A DNA stretch of 64,000 nucleotides from Siphonodentalium dalli (Eukaryota > Mollusca > Scaphopoda > Gadilida > Siphonodentaliidae), in contig CP136067.1 in the NCBI GenBank assembly GCA_032622095.1, positions 46,483,549 through 46,547,548 on the forward strand, given 5' to 3'. A program made the translations under genes and the position numbers. Each line of letters opens with the position of its first letter. The first letter of the stretch is position 1. Below are positions 10,292 through 20,407 of the stretch, piece after piece. The notes beneath the pieces are model-generated. The model was not told where the DNA came from and ran no database searches. It saw only the letters and a program-made list of their open reading frames with translations.

Positions 10292-11184
10292 TAAAAAATC
10301 ATGTTATTGTTATAATGTAATGAAATTTAGATTTGTGCAATAATGTTGGAAATTCATCAATGATTATATAATTACAACTACTTTCGTTTTTGCTTAAATA
10401 CGCGCATTTGATTGCTCAATGCTCTTAGATACACTTGGTAGCGACAATCTCTATCAGCCGAGGGAAATGTTGTTTCCTGCATCACAACGCGCAGTGATAA
10501 TTTACGAAATTTGGCGACATGCACCAACGGTCGCCCCACATCATGACGCCATTTCCTAAAAGCGTCCATAGTTACCATACCGTGAAAATAAAATTAACGA
10601 ATTAGACAGATCAGTGAAACTATGAAATGCGATAATTTAGTTGGGGATAAAGGAATGTTTTACATAACTATTCCACTATTAGTATTAGCATTTATCCATC
10701 TTCTTGCCAGTACTAATATGACATGGCAGTGGTCACGAGAGCATAGAATGCACCTTTGTAGCGATTGTTTACTTTTCGAGTTTGTCAACGGAGACCGCAT
10801 ATTCAGTGGGGAAGTTTGGGAACACCGCTTCGGAATCGCTATCAATCGGATTGTCTTTTTGACAATAGATGTTCTAGAATCGTTTTAAATAAGTGAAATT
10901 TACACCAGCAAGTACAGTGTAATAGTTTACGGGTGTGGTGTCGTGCTTTTGTATAGTTGGAAAGTTGGAAATGGAGATAGAATTGTGTGTGTTCATCTCG
11001 AACTTCTGATCGGTCTCCCAATTTATTCTCGACCCAATTTCCCATTTTCTGTTAAAAGAACAGCTGAAGTCCAGAATCCAGACACAAGTATCACTTGGGT
11101 AGTTTTACTATTTTAGTGTTTTAAATATAGTTTCTTAAAAAAAAAACTAGTTTAATCACCAACTAATATGCGGATTGTCGTAAT
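10292..11184. other. Intronic, no confident gene
   Basis: This stretch has more CpG than its surroundings between about 10380 and 10860, with open frames on both strands (66 codons on minus at 10378-10578, 88 codons on plus at 10622-10888). Neither resembles a family I know and neither is supported by convincing splice sites. No structured repeat seen. Confidence 0.3.
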
Positions 11185-11790
11185 TATAAGCAATCAACGT
11201 CGTTTTCGATGCATCTGTCGGCGTATAGAAGTGTCTGATGCTGAACTACATACTTAGCGAAATTATACAGTATGTAATTCGGCATCAGACACTTCGATAC
11301 GCCGACAGATGCATCGAAAACGACGTTGATTGCATATATAACACAATTTTTTTATGCCATTTGAAAAAAACTGTCAAATTATTTGATCAGTCTGTCCGTC
11401 CGTCTATTAACATTTTGGGTTTCCTACTGATAATTCCAGTATGAAATTCGGCATCAGACACATCTATACGCCGACAGATGCATCGAAAACGACGTTGATT
11501 GCATATATAACACTATTTTTGTATGCACATTTGAAAAAAACTGTCAAATTATTTAATCAGTCTGTCCGTCCGTCTATTACATGTAACATTTTGGGTATCC
11601 TACTGATAACTCCAGTATGTAATTCGGCATCAGACACTTCTATACGCCGACAGATGAATCGAAAACGACGTTGATTGCATATATAACACTATTTTTTTAT
11701 GCCCATTTGAAAAAAACTGTCAAATTATTTAATCAGTCTGTCCGTCCATCTATTATCATTTTGGGTTTCCTACTGATAACTCCAGTTTGG
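11185..11790. repeat. About 170-bp tandem repeat, three copies plus an inverted partial
   Basis: Three direct copies begin with GTATGTAATTCGGCATCAGA (anchor word TTCGGCATC at 11278, 11447 and 11623, so spacing is 169 and 176 bp). Each contains ATCGAAAACGACGTTGATTG, a TGAAAAAAACTGTCAAATTA stretch and CAGTCTGTCCGTCCGTCTAT. To the left, 11185-11257 is the first part of the unit in reverse orientation, giving a hairpin with the first direct copy. It is a transposon end array or a small satellite. Confidence 0.8.
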
Positions 11791-12075
11791 ATTATTTGAT
11801 CTGAACCAAAGTTGGTATGTGTATTTTCCAGATTAAAAATACAGTTCTATTTCAAATTATATATGGGTTCCGTCCAATTATTTTTATATGAGTTACGGCC
11901 CTTTTTCGACTTAGAATTTGACCACATTTTGGTATTGAAATTAGGGGTGTATCAGATATTCTTTGTAAGCTCAAATTGTTATTGTATTATGCGGTAGTTC
12001 AATTCGAAATGGCTAACAGTGTATTTTGCCATGCGCTAGCGATGCTCTTGTTCATTTTGATTGATAGTCATCATA
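11791..12075. other. Intronic, decayed repeat tail
   Basis: Words such as GAGTTACGGCCCTTTTTCGAC resemble the GAGTTATTAACCCTTTTCGAC words of the repeat at 14784-15250, so this may be a decayed relative. No coding signal. Confidence 0.35.
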
Positions 12076-12278
12076 TACAGTAATGCCCTAATTAATCGAC
12101 TCCCTAACCACAGCAGAATTATGGGTAACTTTTCAGGATTTAGTCGGAAATATGGCTTGTTGCCATTCATCGGAAAGCTCTCGGGGAATGGCAACAAGCC
12201 ATATTTCCGACTAAATCCTGAAAAGTTACCCATAATTCTGCTGTGGTTAGGGAGTCGATTAATTAGGGCATTACTGTA
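12076..12278. mobile_element. Full-length TA-type fold-back MITE
   Basis: This is a near-perfect palindrome of about 92-bp arms from TACAGTAATGCCCTAATTAA to TTAATTAGGGCATTACTGTA, with a short centre around ATCGGAAAGCTCTCGGGG. The ends read TA-CAGTAATGCC...GGCATTACTG-TA, compatible with the TA target duplication of Tc1/mariner-type elements. Shorter one-arm copies are at 14088-14210, 27350-27472 and 42564-42686. Two long open frames on opposite strands are only translations of the arms. Confidence 0.8.
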
Positions 12279-12587
12279 TTAAAAAAATTAAGACATAAAG
12301 AAGGTATGATCTCAGGTGTATTATTGCATATCGGCAGCGCTCTAAAACTAATTAAACTGTTTCTGCAGACCCCTTGTCACCTAGCAACCCTAAGATCCTC
12401 CCACTAATGAATATGTATGGGAAGCTCCATTGTGGAATTTTTGTGCAAAAATATGTTTTGGATTAAATTTCTCACAAATCGCATGAGCCTTAATGGTCTA
12501 TTTATTAAAGTGTCACAACTACAATTTTCAATTCGACAACCAAAAATACCACAGTTTAATGGGTATTATTAGTTTTCAAATTAGCTA
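12279..12587. other. Intronic, nothing recognised
   Basis: No coding or repeat signal seen. This is the last stretch before the segment that is duplicated at 41065. Confidence 0.35.
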
Positions 12588-12977
12588 TTAACCCTTTACC
12601 CAACAAACCGGCCAAAACCGGCCAAATAAAGCTGCAACAGCCTAAATTATCTTGGGTCTGTCTCAATAAAACCATACAAATATGGATATCATTGGAACCG
12701 GCTCATTGACCACATTGTGATGGTTACAGTTATGCCCTGTGCCAATGCATTCTCTTATATATGCGAGTCGACCATAGGTCGCCTCGCATATATAAGAGAA
12801 TGCATTGGCCTAAAAAAAAATCTTTTTTACCATTTTTTCTTACATTCTTTAACAATTTTATAATTTTTAATGTGTTAAGCCAATGCATTCTCTTATATAT
12901 GCGAGGCGACCTATGGTCGACTCGCATATATAAGAGAATGCATTGGCACAGGGCCGTTCTGTTGGGTAAAGGGTTAA
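12588..12977. mobile_element. piggyBac-like MITE at the left edge of the duplicated segment
   Basis: TTAA on both sides, ends CCCTTTACCCAACA and complement, 390 bp, two internal GCATTCTCTTATATATGCGA palindromes. Its right flank (TTAACCCAGTCGTTACTAAA) is identical to the right flank of the copy at 41065-41453, but its left flank differs. Homology between units 1 and 3 therefore begins inside this element. Confidence 0.85.
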
Positions 12978-13813
12978 CCCAGTCGTTACTAAACACTTGA
13001 TGAGTGGTTCCCTTTGGAAATGTTGACATTTACATTAGGCCATTTGTTGAACTTATTATCTCAATATTTCCAACCAAAGAATATGAATCCTTCTGCACCT
13101 ATTATATTTCTGTCTGTCTGACATCTGCCTATTATCACTGAACACACCTCCAAATGAATATTAGACCATTCCAATATATACATTTATAACTTGGTGGGAG
13201 AATCCATAAAGTTTTATGTAATGAATGCTGAAATTTATGGGTTTTGATTGAAAGAAAGATCAGTTAAAAATGCACAATCAGATTAACGCTTGCAAATTAC
13301 TATTTCCTTTGTTTCGGGGGTAAAAAATACATGATTCGAGGAGAGGAACCCACCTATCAAAGCTCAGAGTGATCAGATATCGATCTTTGAAATCTATTAT
13401 TTTTCACCACTGATAATTTTAAGTGGCCCAGTAAAGAGTTGACGAGAAGACTTTCTCTGACCAATTTGCGGATGAAGATGGATAACTCTAAAATCAAGTG
13501 GCTTTTTTGTGTCAGATATTTGACAAACCGGCAAAATTTTGTTGAACAAAATGTTTTGGGCAATTTTATACTATAGTTGACTGTGGTTAGCATTATTTTT
13601 AGGCAATTACTCGATTCTGAAAACTGAAGCGGCATTTCAAAAAATGTTGATGTTGGAATCTGATGATATGGGGACCATCGAATCAGATTGAGTACCTTCA
13701 ATTAAACTTGATCCTGGTTTATGCAGGTTACTGAATTTGTTATAGTCCAATGTAGACCACATTGAATCCAACATTAGATTATAATCTAAAATGATGAATC
13801 TTGATCTCTGCAG
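12978..13813. other. Intronic, duplicated at 41454-42289
   Basis: This intron has no recognisable exon or repeat before the 13814 acceptor. It is nearly identical to 41454-42289 at a constant offset of about 28476. Confidence 0.5.
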
Positions 13814-14052
13814 ATCAGAGATGGAGTCATTTGTTGATGATGGAACCCTGACCAATCTCTGCTTGTCGTTTTCTCGGGATGAACAACCTGACGGATCACC
13901 AAGATATGTCCAGGATAACATCAGGTCCAATGGTGCGGACGTGGTTCGCTTACTCTATACTGAGGAATCATGCCTGTATGTCTGTGGAGATGCTAGAAAT
14001 ATGGCCAAGGGCGTGTTAGATGCTCTCACTGATGTGCTGCAGAAGGTCAAAG
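13814..14052 (+). CDS. MTRR: MTRR penultimate exon (NADPH domain, YVCGDA motif)
   Basis: Acceptor TGATCTCTGCAG, donor GTCAAAG|GTAAAC. The first base completes the Arg split at 9345, and the last base G is completed to Gly by the first two bases of the 16137 exon. It encodes MESFVDDGTLTNLCLSFSRD, the conserved strand-Ser-Arg-Asp that binds the 2'-phosphate of NADPH, then YVQDNIRSNGADVVRLL and CLYVCGDARNMAKGV, the CGDAxxMAxxV motif near the nicotinamide. The Cys of CGDA is present. A TA-type fold-back MITE lies only about 35 bp after the donor. An intact second copy of this exon is at 42290-42528. Confidence 0.95.
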
Positions 14053-14087
14053 GTAAACTTTTATTATTCATTTGTGAAACAATACAT

Positions 14088-14210
14088 TACAGTAATGCTC
14101 GGCGAGAGCTTTCCGATGAATGGCAACAAGCCATATTTCCGACTAAATCCTGAAAAATTACCCATAATTCTGCTATGGTTAAGGAGTCGATTACTTAAAG
14201 CATTACTGTA
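14088..14210. mobile_element. TA-type MITE, single-arm copy
   Basis: It runs from TACAGTAATGCTCGGCGAG to AAAGCATTACTGTA: short inverted ends with only one long arm retained. It sits just inside the MTRR intron. The left end of this element is where unit 2 starts (27350). Confidence 0.75.
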
Positions 14211-14639
14211 CATCAAACCCAGCGCAAAAACTAAAGAATGTAGGCAAAAAAAAATTATTTGAGTCTCGGACAATTTTTTTTCGGAATCAATGAGGGATGA
14301 GGTGAGTTTATGAGCTCAAAATACGTCAAGTTTGAATATGGTTATTTGCCAGAGTTATGGTCCTTGTTGACTTGAAATTTGGTGTGTGATGATACCTTTA
14401 CTTTTAGTTATCTGGTTGTTTTAAATTTAACTGGATATCTTGATATTTGGTACATGGTTCAAATTTCAGATTACAAAGGCCAAGTTTGAATTTGATCATG
14501 GTCTGATGAATTTTGACAGAGTTAAAAAAAAGCTATTCTTACAAAAAAGCCACCTTTTCAGGGGACACTTGGTCGGCGATCTTTTATTAGTTCTTAATTA
14601 TGTTGTTGTCAGGTCATAGTCAGTGGTTGCAAGCCTGGT
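14211..14639. repeat. Repeat related to the CGGGGGAC element
   Basis: It contains GAGGTGAGTTTATGAGCTC and ends GGGGACACTTGGTCGGCGAT followed by CTTTTATTAGTTCT. That ending mirrors the end of the 14784-15250 element (GGGGGACACTTGTGGTCGG, CCTTTTATTCTTAT), so it is probably an older member. The same sequence occurs in units 2 and 3. Confidence 0.45.
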
Positions 14640-14702
14640 TATAGCGTGTCTGTCATTTGCAGAATGAGGTCCCCAGAGGGTGAATTTAGTGACGCTATCC
14701 CG
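14640..14702. mobile_element. Half CAGAATGAGG fold-back MITE
   Basis: Only the left arm is present (GTGTGTCTGTC-type start, CAGAATGAGGTCCCCAGAGG, then GTGACGCTATCCCGC). It is present in units 1, 2 (27927) and 3 (43141). Unit 4 begins inside it, at TGACGCTATCCCGC. Confidence 0.65.
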
Positions 14703-14783
14703 CATATGCTAATGATTGTCTTCTTGAAATGACGACTGATAGAAAGAACATAAATGCTAATGATGTAGTACCCTATTTGTAAT

Positions 14784-15250
14784 TGTCCCCCGAAAAATTT
14801 ATTTTCGGGGGACTATAGAAATGGGCTCCGTCCATCCGTCCGTCACACTTTTGAGTACCTTCATGGTGTATCAACTCCTCCTACAGTGTTCATCCCAGAG
14901 ATTTGAAACTTCAAAATATTATTGCCCATATATTGAAGATGTGCAACATGTATATAGATGACGGAAAAATTATTTTTTGACAGAGTTATTAACCCTTTTC
15001 GACTTAGAAAATGTCAACATTTTTTATAATTTTCTGTATGAGGGTACCTTCATGGTGTAATCAACTCCTCCTACAGTTTTTATCGTAGATATTTGAAACT
15101 TCAGAGTATTGTTACCCACATATTGGAGATGTGGTTCATGTATATAGATGACGGAAAAAAAATTTGTTTACGGAGTTATTAACCATTTTCGACTTTAAAA
15201 AAAAGTTCTTTAACGAAGCGGCATCGACTTGCCACGTTGTCGGGGGACAC
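14784..15250. mobile_element. TGTCCCCCGAAAA element with internal duplication
   Basis: It starts TGTCCCCCGAAAA and ends TGTCGGGGGACA, short inverted ends. Inside are two diverged copies of a unit that carries ACCTTCATGGTGTA, CAACTCCTCCTACAG, ATGTATATAGATGACGGAA and GAGTTATTAACC. It holds the CCGTCCATCCGTCCGTCAC words. It is present in all four units (28074, 43287, 53472). Confidence 0.65.
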
Positions 15251-15417
15251 TTGTGGTCGGCTGACCTTTTATTCTTATCAGTAGTAGTTCATATGTGAAA
15301 AATATCTAGTGTTATATCTTGGTGAAGTATATACTTTGTATTTTCAGATCATTCGGACCAAAGGTTGTTTTTAGGCTGCCTATGTATATAATAAACGTTC
15401 CAACACTATTGGTGACT

Positions 15418-15762
15418 TTAACCCTTTCATGACGGGAGCTGCGCATGTGCAGCATTAAAGATCATGTGCCAGTGAATTCTCTTATATATGCGAGTCTCCC
15501 ATAGGGAGCCTCGCATATATAGCTGGCTTACAAGGCCAATGTAAATATTGTTAGGCCAATGTATTCTTATATATATGCGAGTCTCCCATAGGTAACCTCG
15601 CATATATAAGAGAATGCGCTGGCTTTCAAGGCCAAGGTAAATATTGTTAGGCCAAGGTATTCTCTTGTATATATGAGGTTCCCTATGGGAGACTCACATA
15701 TAGAAAATAATGCATAGGGTTTTCGCAACAATTCAGGAAGCTCCAATACTTGGACGGGTTAA
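15418..15762. mobile_element. TTAA-type MITE with TATGCGAG hairpins
   Basis: The TTAA-flanked ends are CCCTTTCATGACGGGAGC and GCTCCAATACTTGGACGGG. Three internal hairpins are built from TATATGCGAGTCTCCCATAG type words. It is a second TTAA family, distinct from the CCCTTTACCC family but sharing the internal TCTCTTATATATGCGAG word. It is conserved in all four units. Confidence 0.72.
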
Positions 15763-15857
15763 TAGAAGAGTACATTTCAATACCTGAGTATGCTTTAATT
15801 GTCAACGCCGCAAATTAATGCAGAACATGGATATGTACATATATATAGTGGGATCAC

Positions 15858-15935
15858 TTTCATCATCATCATCATCATCATCAACACCATCGTCATCATC
15901 ATATATATAGTGGGATCACTTTCATCATCATCGTT
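15858..15935 (+). repeat. CAT microsatellite with duplicated 50-bp block
   Basis: (TCA)n runs flank a repeated block TATATATAGTGGGATCACTT. Units 3 and 4 keep the same two-block form; unit 2 (29146-29166) has only one block. The open frame through it is not a gene. Confidence 0.75.
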
Positions 15936-16136
15936 ATGCATCTTCGTCATCATTATCCCATCATCAGATCATCGACATTGTTATCGTTAACATTAGGTAC
16001 ACATGCTCACATTACATGTGTGTAATGCCAGCATGTGTACATGTGGTTAATCGAATCATGTTGAGTCATCTCGTGAGTCCAGCCTCCAGAAAAGTTTTGT
16101 CAGAGTTCAGAGCTTCTATGCATCTCTCTACTTCAG

Positions 16137-16216
16137 GTCTCTCAGCTGAGCAAGCAAATGCATTCCTGATGACAATGAAGCTGAAGAAAAGATACCTGGA
16201 AGATGTGTGGACCTGA
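16137..16216 (+). CDS. MTRR: MTRR terminal exon
   Basis: The acceptor is TCTCTACTTCAG. The first two bases GT complete the Gly codon begun at 14052. It encodes GLSAEQANAFLMTMKLKKRY then LEDVWT and stop TGA. The ending K-K-R-Y-L-x-D-x-W is the C-terminal signature of methionine synthase reductase, and the penultimate Trp is the residue that in this family stacks over the FAD ring and must move for NADPH to bind. An identical peptide is encoded at 29367, 44622 and 54814. Continuity of phase and intact motifs in all five exons make this the expressed copy in my view. Confidence 0.93.
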
Positions 16217-16417
16217 GATGATGGCCGTATTCATTCAGAAATAGTGTCACCCCTAAAAAAACTGGTGTGCATCGATCCTTCTAACTAATTTAGGGGCCCA
16301 ATGGGCTTTCTGGACATCATGTAGATGATATCCACGGGTTTGCTTTGGGTTGCTATCAAGGTTTTCAAAATGCCAGTCGACACTATGATTGACCCAGATT
16401 TAAGGCTCATAATGTTC

Positions 16418-16423
16418 AATAAA
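16418..16423 (+). promoter_or_regulatory. Poly(A) signal of MTRR
   Basis: First AATAAA after the MTRR stop codon, about 200 bases downstream, within GTTCAATAAATAGTTTATTG. The same site occurs in the other units (29958, 44902, 55094). Confidence 0.65.
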
Positions 16424-16479
16424 TAGTTTATTGCAGTCACTAACAGGTAAAACATATACATATTTATTACTTGCTTGTT

Positions 16480-17133
16480 CCTAGAATTATAGTGTTCTTG
16501 CTATTCTGTATTTCTACAAGTCTGTATGGAACACGCTTTCCATGAACATCCCATTGACGTCACATGAAGTAAATGATGTACCCATGAAACCGTGAAACTA
16601 TAAAATAGACGGATCATCACATATGACAATACAAGCCCTGTATGCGCCTGAATAAACCTTGTAAGTCTTGTAAGTTTTGTTTAAATTCACTGATTCTAAG
16701 ATGAATGGCGTGTAATAAACACAGAACGACACGTGATAATTTTATTGTCGACATGGAACATAGATTAATAGATTTGTCGATACACCACTTGTGTCATCGC
16801 GGAAGGACAGAACCCGAGGCTGTGCCACTCATTCTATCCTTCCTAGCACTCATGCCATATCAACAAACCCATTGAGACACTGTGTATATATGCAATACAC
16901 AACATGACATTAACTGATATAATACATGTATAGTTGCACTTCACATTTCGTGCTGACATACCTCACTTATCTTAAAATCTATTGCCAAATTTTTTTTCAT
17001 ACATTTGTTTTTCTAAATGCCAGTTCAATAAAAATGCATACTCGTCTCATCAAGTTGGAATTTATTAAAGGGTCCAAGGCCTTCGCAGAAGGTAAATGTA
17101 CAAAAATGATGAAAGCCTGTAAAAACATCTCCA
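16480..17133. repeat. 3'-flank segment with an inverted copy at 4197-4849
   Basis: This segment lies between the MTRR poly(A) signal and the TTAA MITE. It is present in all four units and once, inverted, inside the compound element at 3714-5029. The inverted copy resembles units 2 and 3 more than unit 1, for example CATGCTTTCCATGCACATCC rather than CACGCTTTCCATGAACATCC. Open frames here look non-coding. Confidence 0.75.
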
Positions 17134-17522
17134 TTAACCCTTTACCCAACAAAACGGCCAAAACCGGCCAAATAAAGCTTCAACAGCCTAAAATATCTTC
17201 GGTCTGTCTCAATAGAACCATACAAATATGGATATCATTGGAACCGGCTCCTTGACCACATTGTGATAGTTACAGTTATGCCCTGTGCCAATGCATTCTC
17301 TTATATATGCAAGTCGACCATAGGTCGCCTCGCATATATAAGAGAATGCATTGGCCTAAAAAAATCTTTTTTTACCATTTTTTCTTACATTCTTTAACAA
17401 TTTTATAATTTTTAATGTGTTAAGCCAATGCATTCTCTTATATATGCGAGGCGACCTATGGTCGACTCGCATATATAAGAGAATGCATTGGCACAGGGCC
17501 GTTCTGTTGGGTAAAGGGTTAA
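17134..17522. mobile_element. piggyBac-like MITE (filled site)
   Basis: TTAA-flanked, ends CCCTTTACCCAACA and complement. Flanks are AACATCTCCA-TTAA and TTAA-GATGAACATAG. Unit 2 has the uninterrupted AACATCTCCATTAAGATGAA at 30665-30684, i.e. the exact empty site. Filled in units 3 (45618-45999, with 7 bp lost at the right end) and 4 (55817-56206). Confidence 0.88.
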
Positions 17523-19365
17523 GATGAACATAGAGAACTTTGTTTCATTATTCATTATTGATAATTCTCCAATAAGAAATTTTGCGTGTTGAAACCATTG
17601 TTATGTAAACAAAATTGTTACAGTTATTTGTCAACAAACATCATTCACTAATGGTGTAATAAGTTCATATATTTTAGTCTGCATATGATTTTCAGAATAT
17701 TTTTCAAGGCTTTGAATTTTTCCAATGTTATCGTCAAGTTTTGATGAAACTTTGGTATCCTATTGGATTAGTTGGCTTCTGATCGGTAATTCCATTGTTA
17801 TGTTTAGGCTACATAACAATTGTTAGGTATGCAAAATCTCCTTATTGGAAAATTATTAATAATGAACATAAGAACAAAGTCAATCTATTTTATATGTCCT
17901 TGTTGTATAGTAGTTATTTTACAGTCGTTTTTTTGTTATTTCGCATTGAGTCCACTTTGAAGGCATTTGGTCCCTTTATTAAACTATAATATTTAATAGC
18001 ATTTTTGTTTTGTTTGTGATTTCTAATAATATTTATGGTGGTAATTCTCCTGTATGTCATAAAGAATGAATAACAAACTAATTGAATTGAATTTTATTCT
18101 ATATTATCCATAATTAAAAATATAGAAATTTTTCTATTCAATAAATAATGACCAAAATGCACTGGATTTATAGACTGCTTAGAAACTATATCATTTTCTT
18201 TCGTAAATGGTATATACATAATCTAATTTGTAGAATTATTAACAAAAAGCTCCCCTCCCCCAGCCTACCTAATAAATTCTCCATATATAATTATTTGAGA
18301 ATAATGGTGTTTATATTCAATGGCTTTACCAGTTCGTATTTTAATTCATTCAAATCTGCGACAATTTTTTTTAGGTTCCTCTCGATCCATGTCTTGATAT
18401 AAATCTCAGGAAGATAAAACAAGGGTTGTTAGGATCACGGGAAATTATATATTCTATTGGAATTAATGGTCTTGTTAAAAATATGTTTTATTTGAAAATA
18501 AAAATAATTTTATCCATATTAACTTTATTTAGCTTCCATATCGAGCTTGGGATTGTTCTATTCATACCAAATCTAATTTCCCTCCTCTGTCATACTGTTA
18601 AAGGCCCACTTCATATTTGAGTCACTAATTACTTTTTGTATAGTGCCTTGATATAAGGTTTTAATAACAATCTATGCCATAACATATGATTAAAATGCTA
18701 TAATATGTCACATTTGAAACCCCTGGGTCTCAGAAGTTGCCCATAGATAAATAGAAAACAGCTGAAATCATAGAAAGATTCCCCCATTATGGCTTCCAGA
18801 ATGCAACATAATTCAAACTAAAAATGTATTTTCAATGGAAGGGTAATAACTCTATTTTATAAGATATAGAGTTATTCCCCCTCCATTGAAAATAAAACAC
18901 TTTGCCCTACACAACAGGTGAAACTTAAGCACAAAAACACGGCGGGAGTTCAACAAAAACAACATGTTCACAGATTATTACACCGGATAAGTTGATAATG
19001 CAATGTTTTGAAACTTCCTCTTTCAATGGCACCCATATCCCGTGAAGGACTGTAGGATTGTTCAGATGCTAAATTCAACAAACAGTTAATAGGTAACTTT
19101 CTTATGTGCTCCTCAAGCGACATGTGTATGACGAGGAATGGTTATAATTTGACAAGAATCTTATAATTAAAGATGTTCTATATCGGAGTCACTTTCAACA
19201 ACAACGACAACAGCACAATTTTTAATTAGGAAACTAATTAGTTATAAAACTTAGCCGCATTTTTAAGTGGGTGGAGGGTATTGGTTGGTGTCTCACCCCC
19301 AACTTTGACAGAAATTTTCAGCAATTTGAAATTTCATGCCTGACACGCTATCAAGCATGCAAATA
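17523..19365. other. 3' flank, non-coding, with 68-bp hairpin at 18827-18894
   Basis: AT-rich sequence shared by the units. Plus-strand open frames of 64-84 codons are rich in Ile, Phe, Leu and Asn as expected from AT-rich DNA and are not supported as genes. At 18827-18894 a strong hairpin pairs TATTTTCAATGGA..GTAATAACTCTAT with ATAGAGTTATTCC..CCATTGAAAATA; it is retained in every unit (31982, 47062, 57512). Confidence 0.5.
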
Positions 19366-19790
19366 GTGTGTCTGTCATTTGCAGAATGAGGTCTCCAGAG
19401 GGTGTATTTAGCAAAGCTATCCCGCACGACGGGGTAGCATCACCAAATTTTCATCCTCTGGGAACCTCATTCTGTTTAACCCTCAACTGCTATGGGAGAC
19501 CAAGGATCAGATTGAAGTTTCCCAGTTGAAGTTGATGATGCTCACCCATTAGTCACCTCGATTATGCATTTTATCTTCTGCAAATTAGGGGATATAGAAA
19601 CTGCCAAGAAGTGAAAAAGTAACTAAAACAATGTTCATTTCAGATTATAGATACACTCTGAAAATGAGACTAAGCAGAATGAGGTCCCCAAAGGGTGAAT
19701 TTGGTGATTTGTGCAGGATAGTATCACTAAATTCACCCTCTGGGGGCCTCATTCTGCAAATGACAGACACACTATTTGAGTCTGACACAC
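19366..19790. mobile_element. Long-form CAGAATGAGG element: palindrome-linker-palindrome
   Basis: Two fold-back palindromes (19370-19475 and 19675-19775) flank the linker also seen at 3190-3310. Outer ends are AATAGTGTGTCTGTC and GACAGACACACTATT. Present in unit 4 (57940-58345), only the first arm in unit 2, and deleted from unit 3. Confidence 0.65.
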
Positions 19791-19983
19791 TATTAGTTTG
19801 AAACTTCAGACCAATAAATATGTTGTAATTGTTCCAATAGTTTGATATCTCAAGCCGAATATATTTCTACTTTCGGTAAAATTTGCTGTTAGTTTGAACA
19901 TTTCTAATATTTGGAAAGGTTGAGGTATCAATTGGAATATCCAAACAAAGGGGATGCAAAGGAACTTCACGGCCTTGGAAATT

Positions 19984-20038
19984 TGGGGGGGGGGTGTGCA
20001 GTTGGAAATTCCAAGTTGGACACCCCCCCCCCCCCCAA
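19984..20038. repeat. Poly-G / poly-C hairpin
   Basis: A run of G and a run of C of about 10-15 bases are paired by an inverted repeat with TTGGAAATTCCAA in the loop. The G run could form a quadruplex. Also at 47546-47603 and 58550-58607, absent from unit 2. Run lengths vary between copies. Confidence 0.75.
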
Positions 20039-20187
20039 ACAGAGACCCTCTAGCCACCTACATGTGAGGGCTCTGAGTAGCACCAGACCATTGTAATACT
20101 AAAATATCTGGTCGCCATGAGTATAATACACTTCATTAACTGGCAGAACTAGCATTCCACTAGCCGAAATGTTCAAGCAAATTGACC

Positions 20188-20269
20188 TTAACCCTTTACC
20201 CAACAAACCGGCCAAAACCGGCCAAATAAAGCTTCAACAGCCTAAAATATCTTCGGTCTGTCTCAGCGG
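20188..20269. mobile_element. 5' fragment of piggyBac-like MITE
   Basis: Starts TTAACCCTTTACCCAACA and stops abruptly after TCGGTCTGTCTCAG. The join to CGGAGAAAATCAACG is shared by units 1, 3 (47755-47833) and 4 (58757-58834). Unit 2 has a different 165-bp sequence up to the same CAGCGGAG join. Confidence 0.75.
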
Positions 20270-20284
20270 AGAAAATCAACGAAA

Positions 20285-20407
20285 ATGGGTGATGTACTTC
20301 CCAATTTGCATCGTAGTTTTAGAATCTTTTTCCAAAAAGAATATGTGAATAAACTGCAGACAATTGTTCTAGACATATTACAGCCGAATAGTTTTTACTC
20401 GTGGTAG
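20285..20407 (+). CDS. Candidate small ORF, 40 codons (unit 1)
   Basis: It starts MGDVLPNLHRSFRIFF and ends LQPNSFYSW, with an A at -3 and G at +4 of the ATG. The peptide is the same in all four units as far as I compared. I do not recognise the product. The unit 2 version is open upstream for another 24 codons, through sequence missing from the other units. It could be an exon remnant whose 5' part was replaced by a MITE fragment in units 1, 3 and 4. Confidence 0.2.
   Translation: MGDVLPNLHRSFRIFFQKEYVNKLQTIVLDILQPNSFYSW

Noticed and set aside
12036-12282. Opposing ORFs containing NGNKPYFRLNPEKLPIILLW
   Set aside because: Both are readings of the two arms of the TA-type palindrome; the same peptide appears at every copy of this element.
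12730-13029. ORFs containing QCILLYMRGDLWSTRIYKRM
   Set aside because: Translation of the TCTCTTATATATGCGAG hairpins of the TTAA MITEs on both strands.
13357-13930. Minus-strand ORFs of 114 and 97 codons
   Set aside because: They overlap the MTRR penultimate exon and its intron on the opposite strand and are shadows of it.
16016-16136. Upstream part of the ORF holding the terminal MTRR exon, starting MCVMPACVHVV
   Set aside because: It precedes a good AG acceptor at 16135-16136, and the phase with the 14052 donor requires the exon to start at 16137.
17795-18620. Hydrophobic ORFs that could suggest membrane proteins, copied in all units
   Set aside because: Composition follows AT-rich DNA (Ile, Phe, Leu, Asn, Lys), there are no family motifs, and units differ by indels that ignore the frame (unit 3 loses the end of the second ORF).
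18827-18894. Hairpin as a transcription terminator
   Set aside because: Intrinsic terminators are bacterial; this is an animal locus and the hairpin is more likely a small fold-back repeat.
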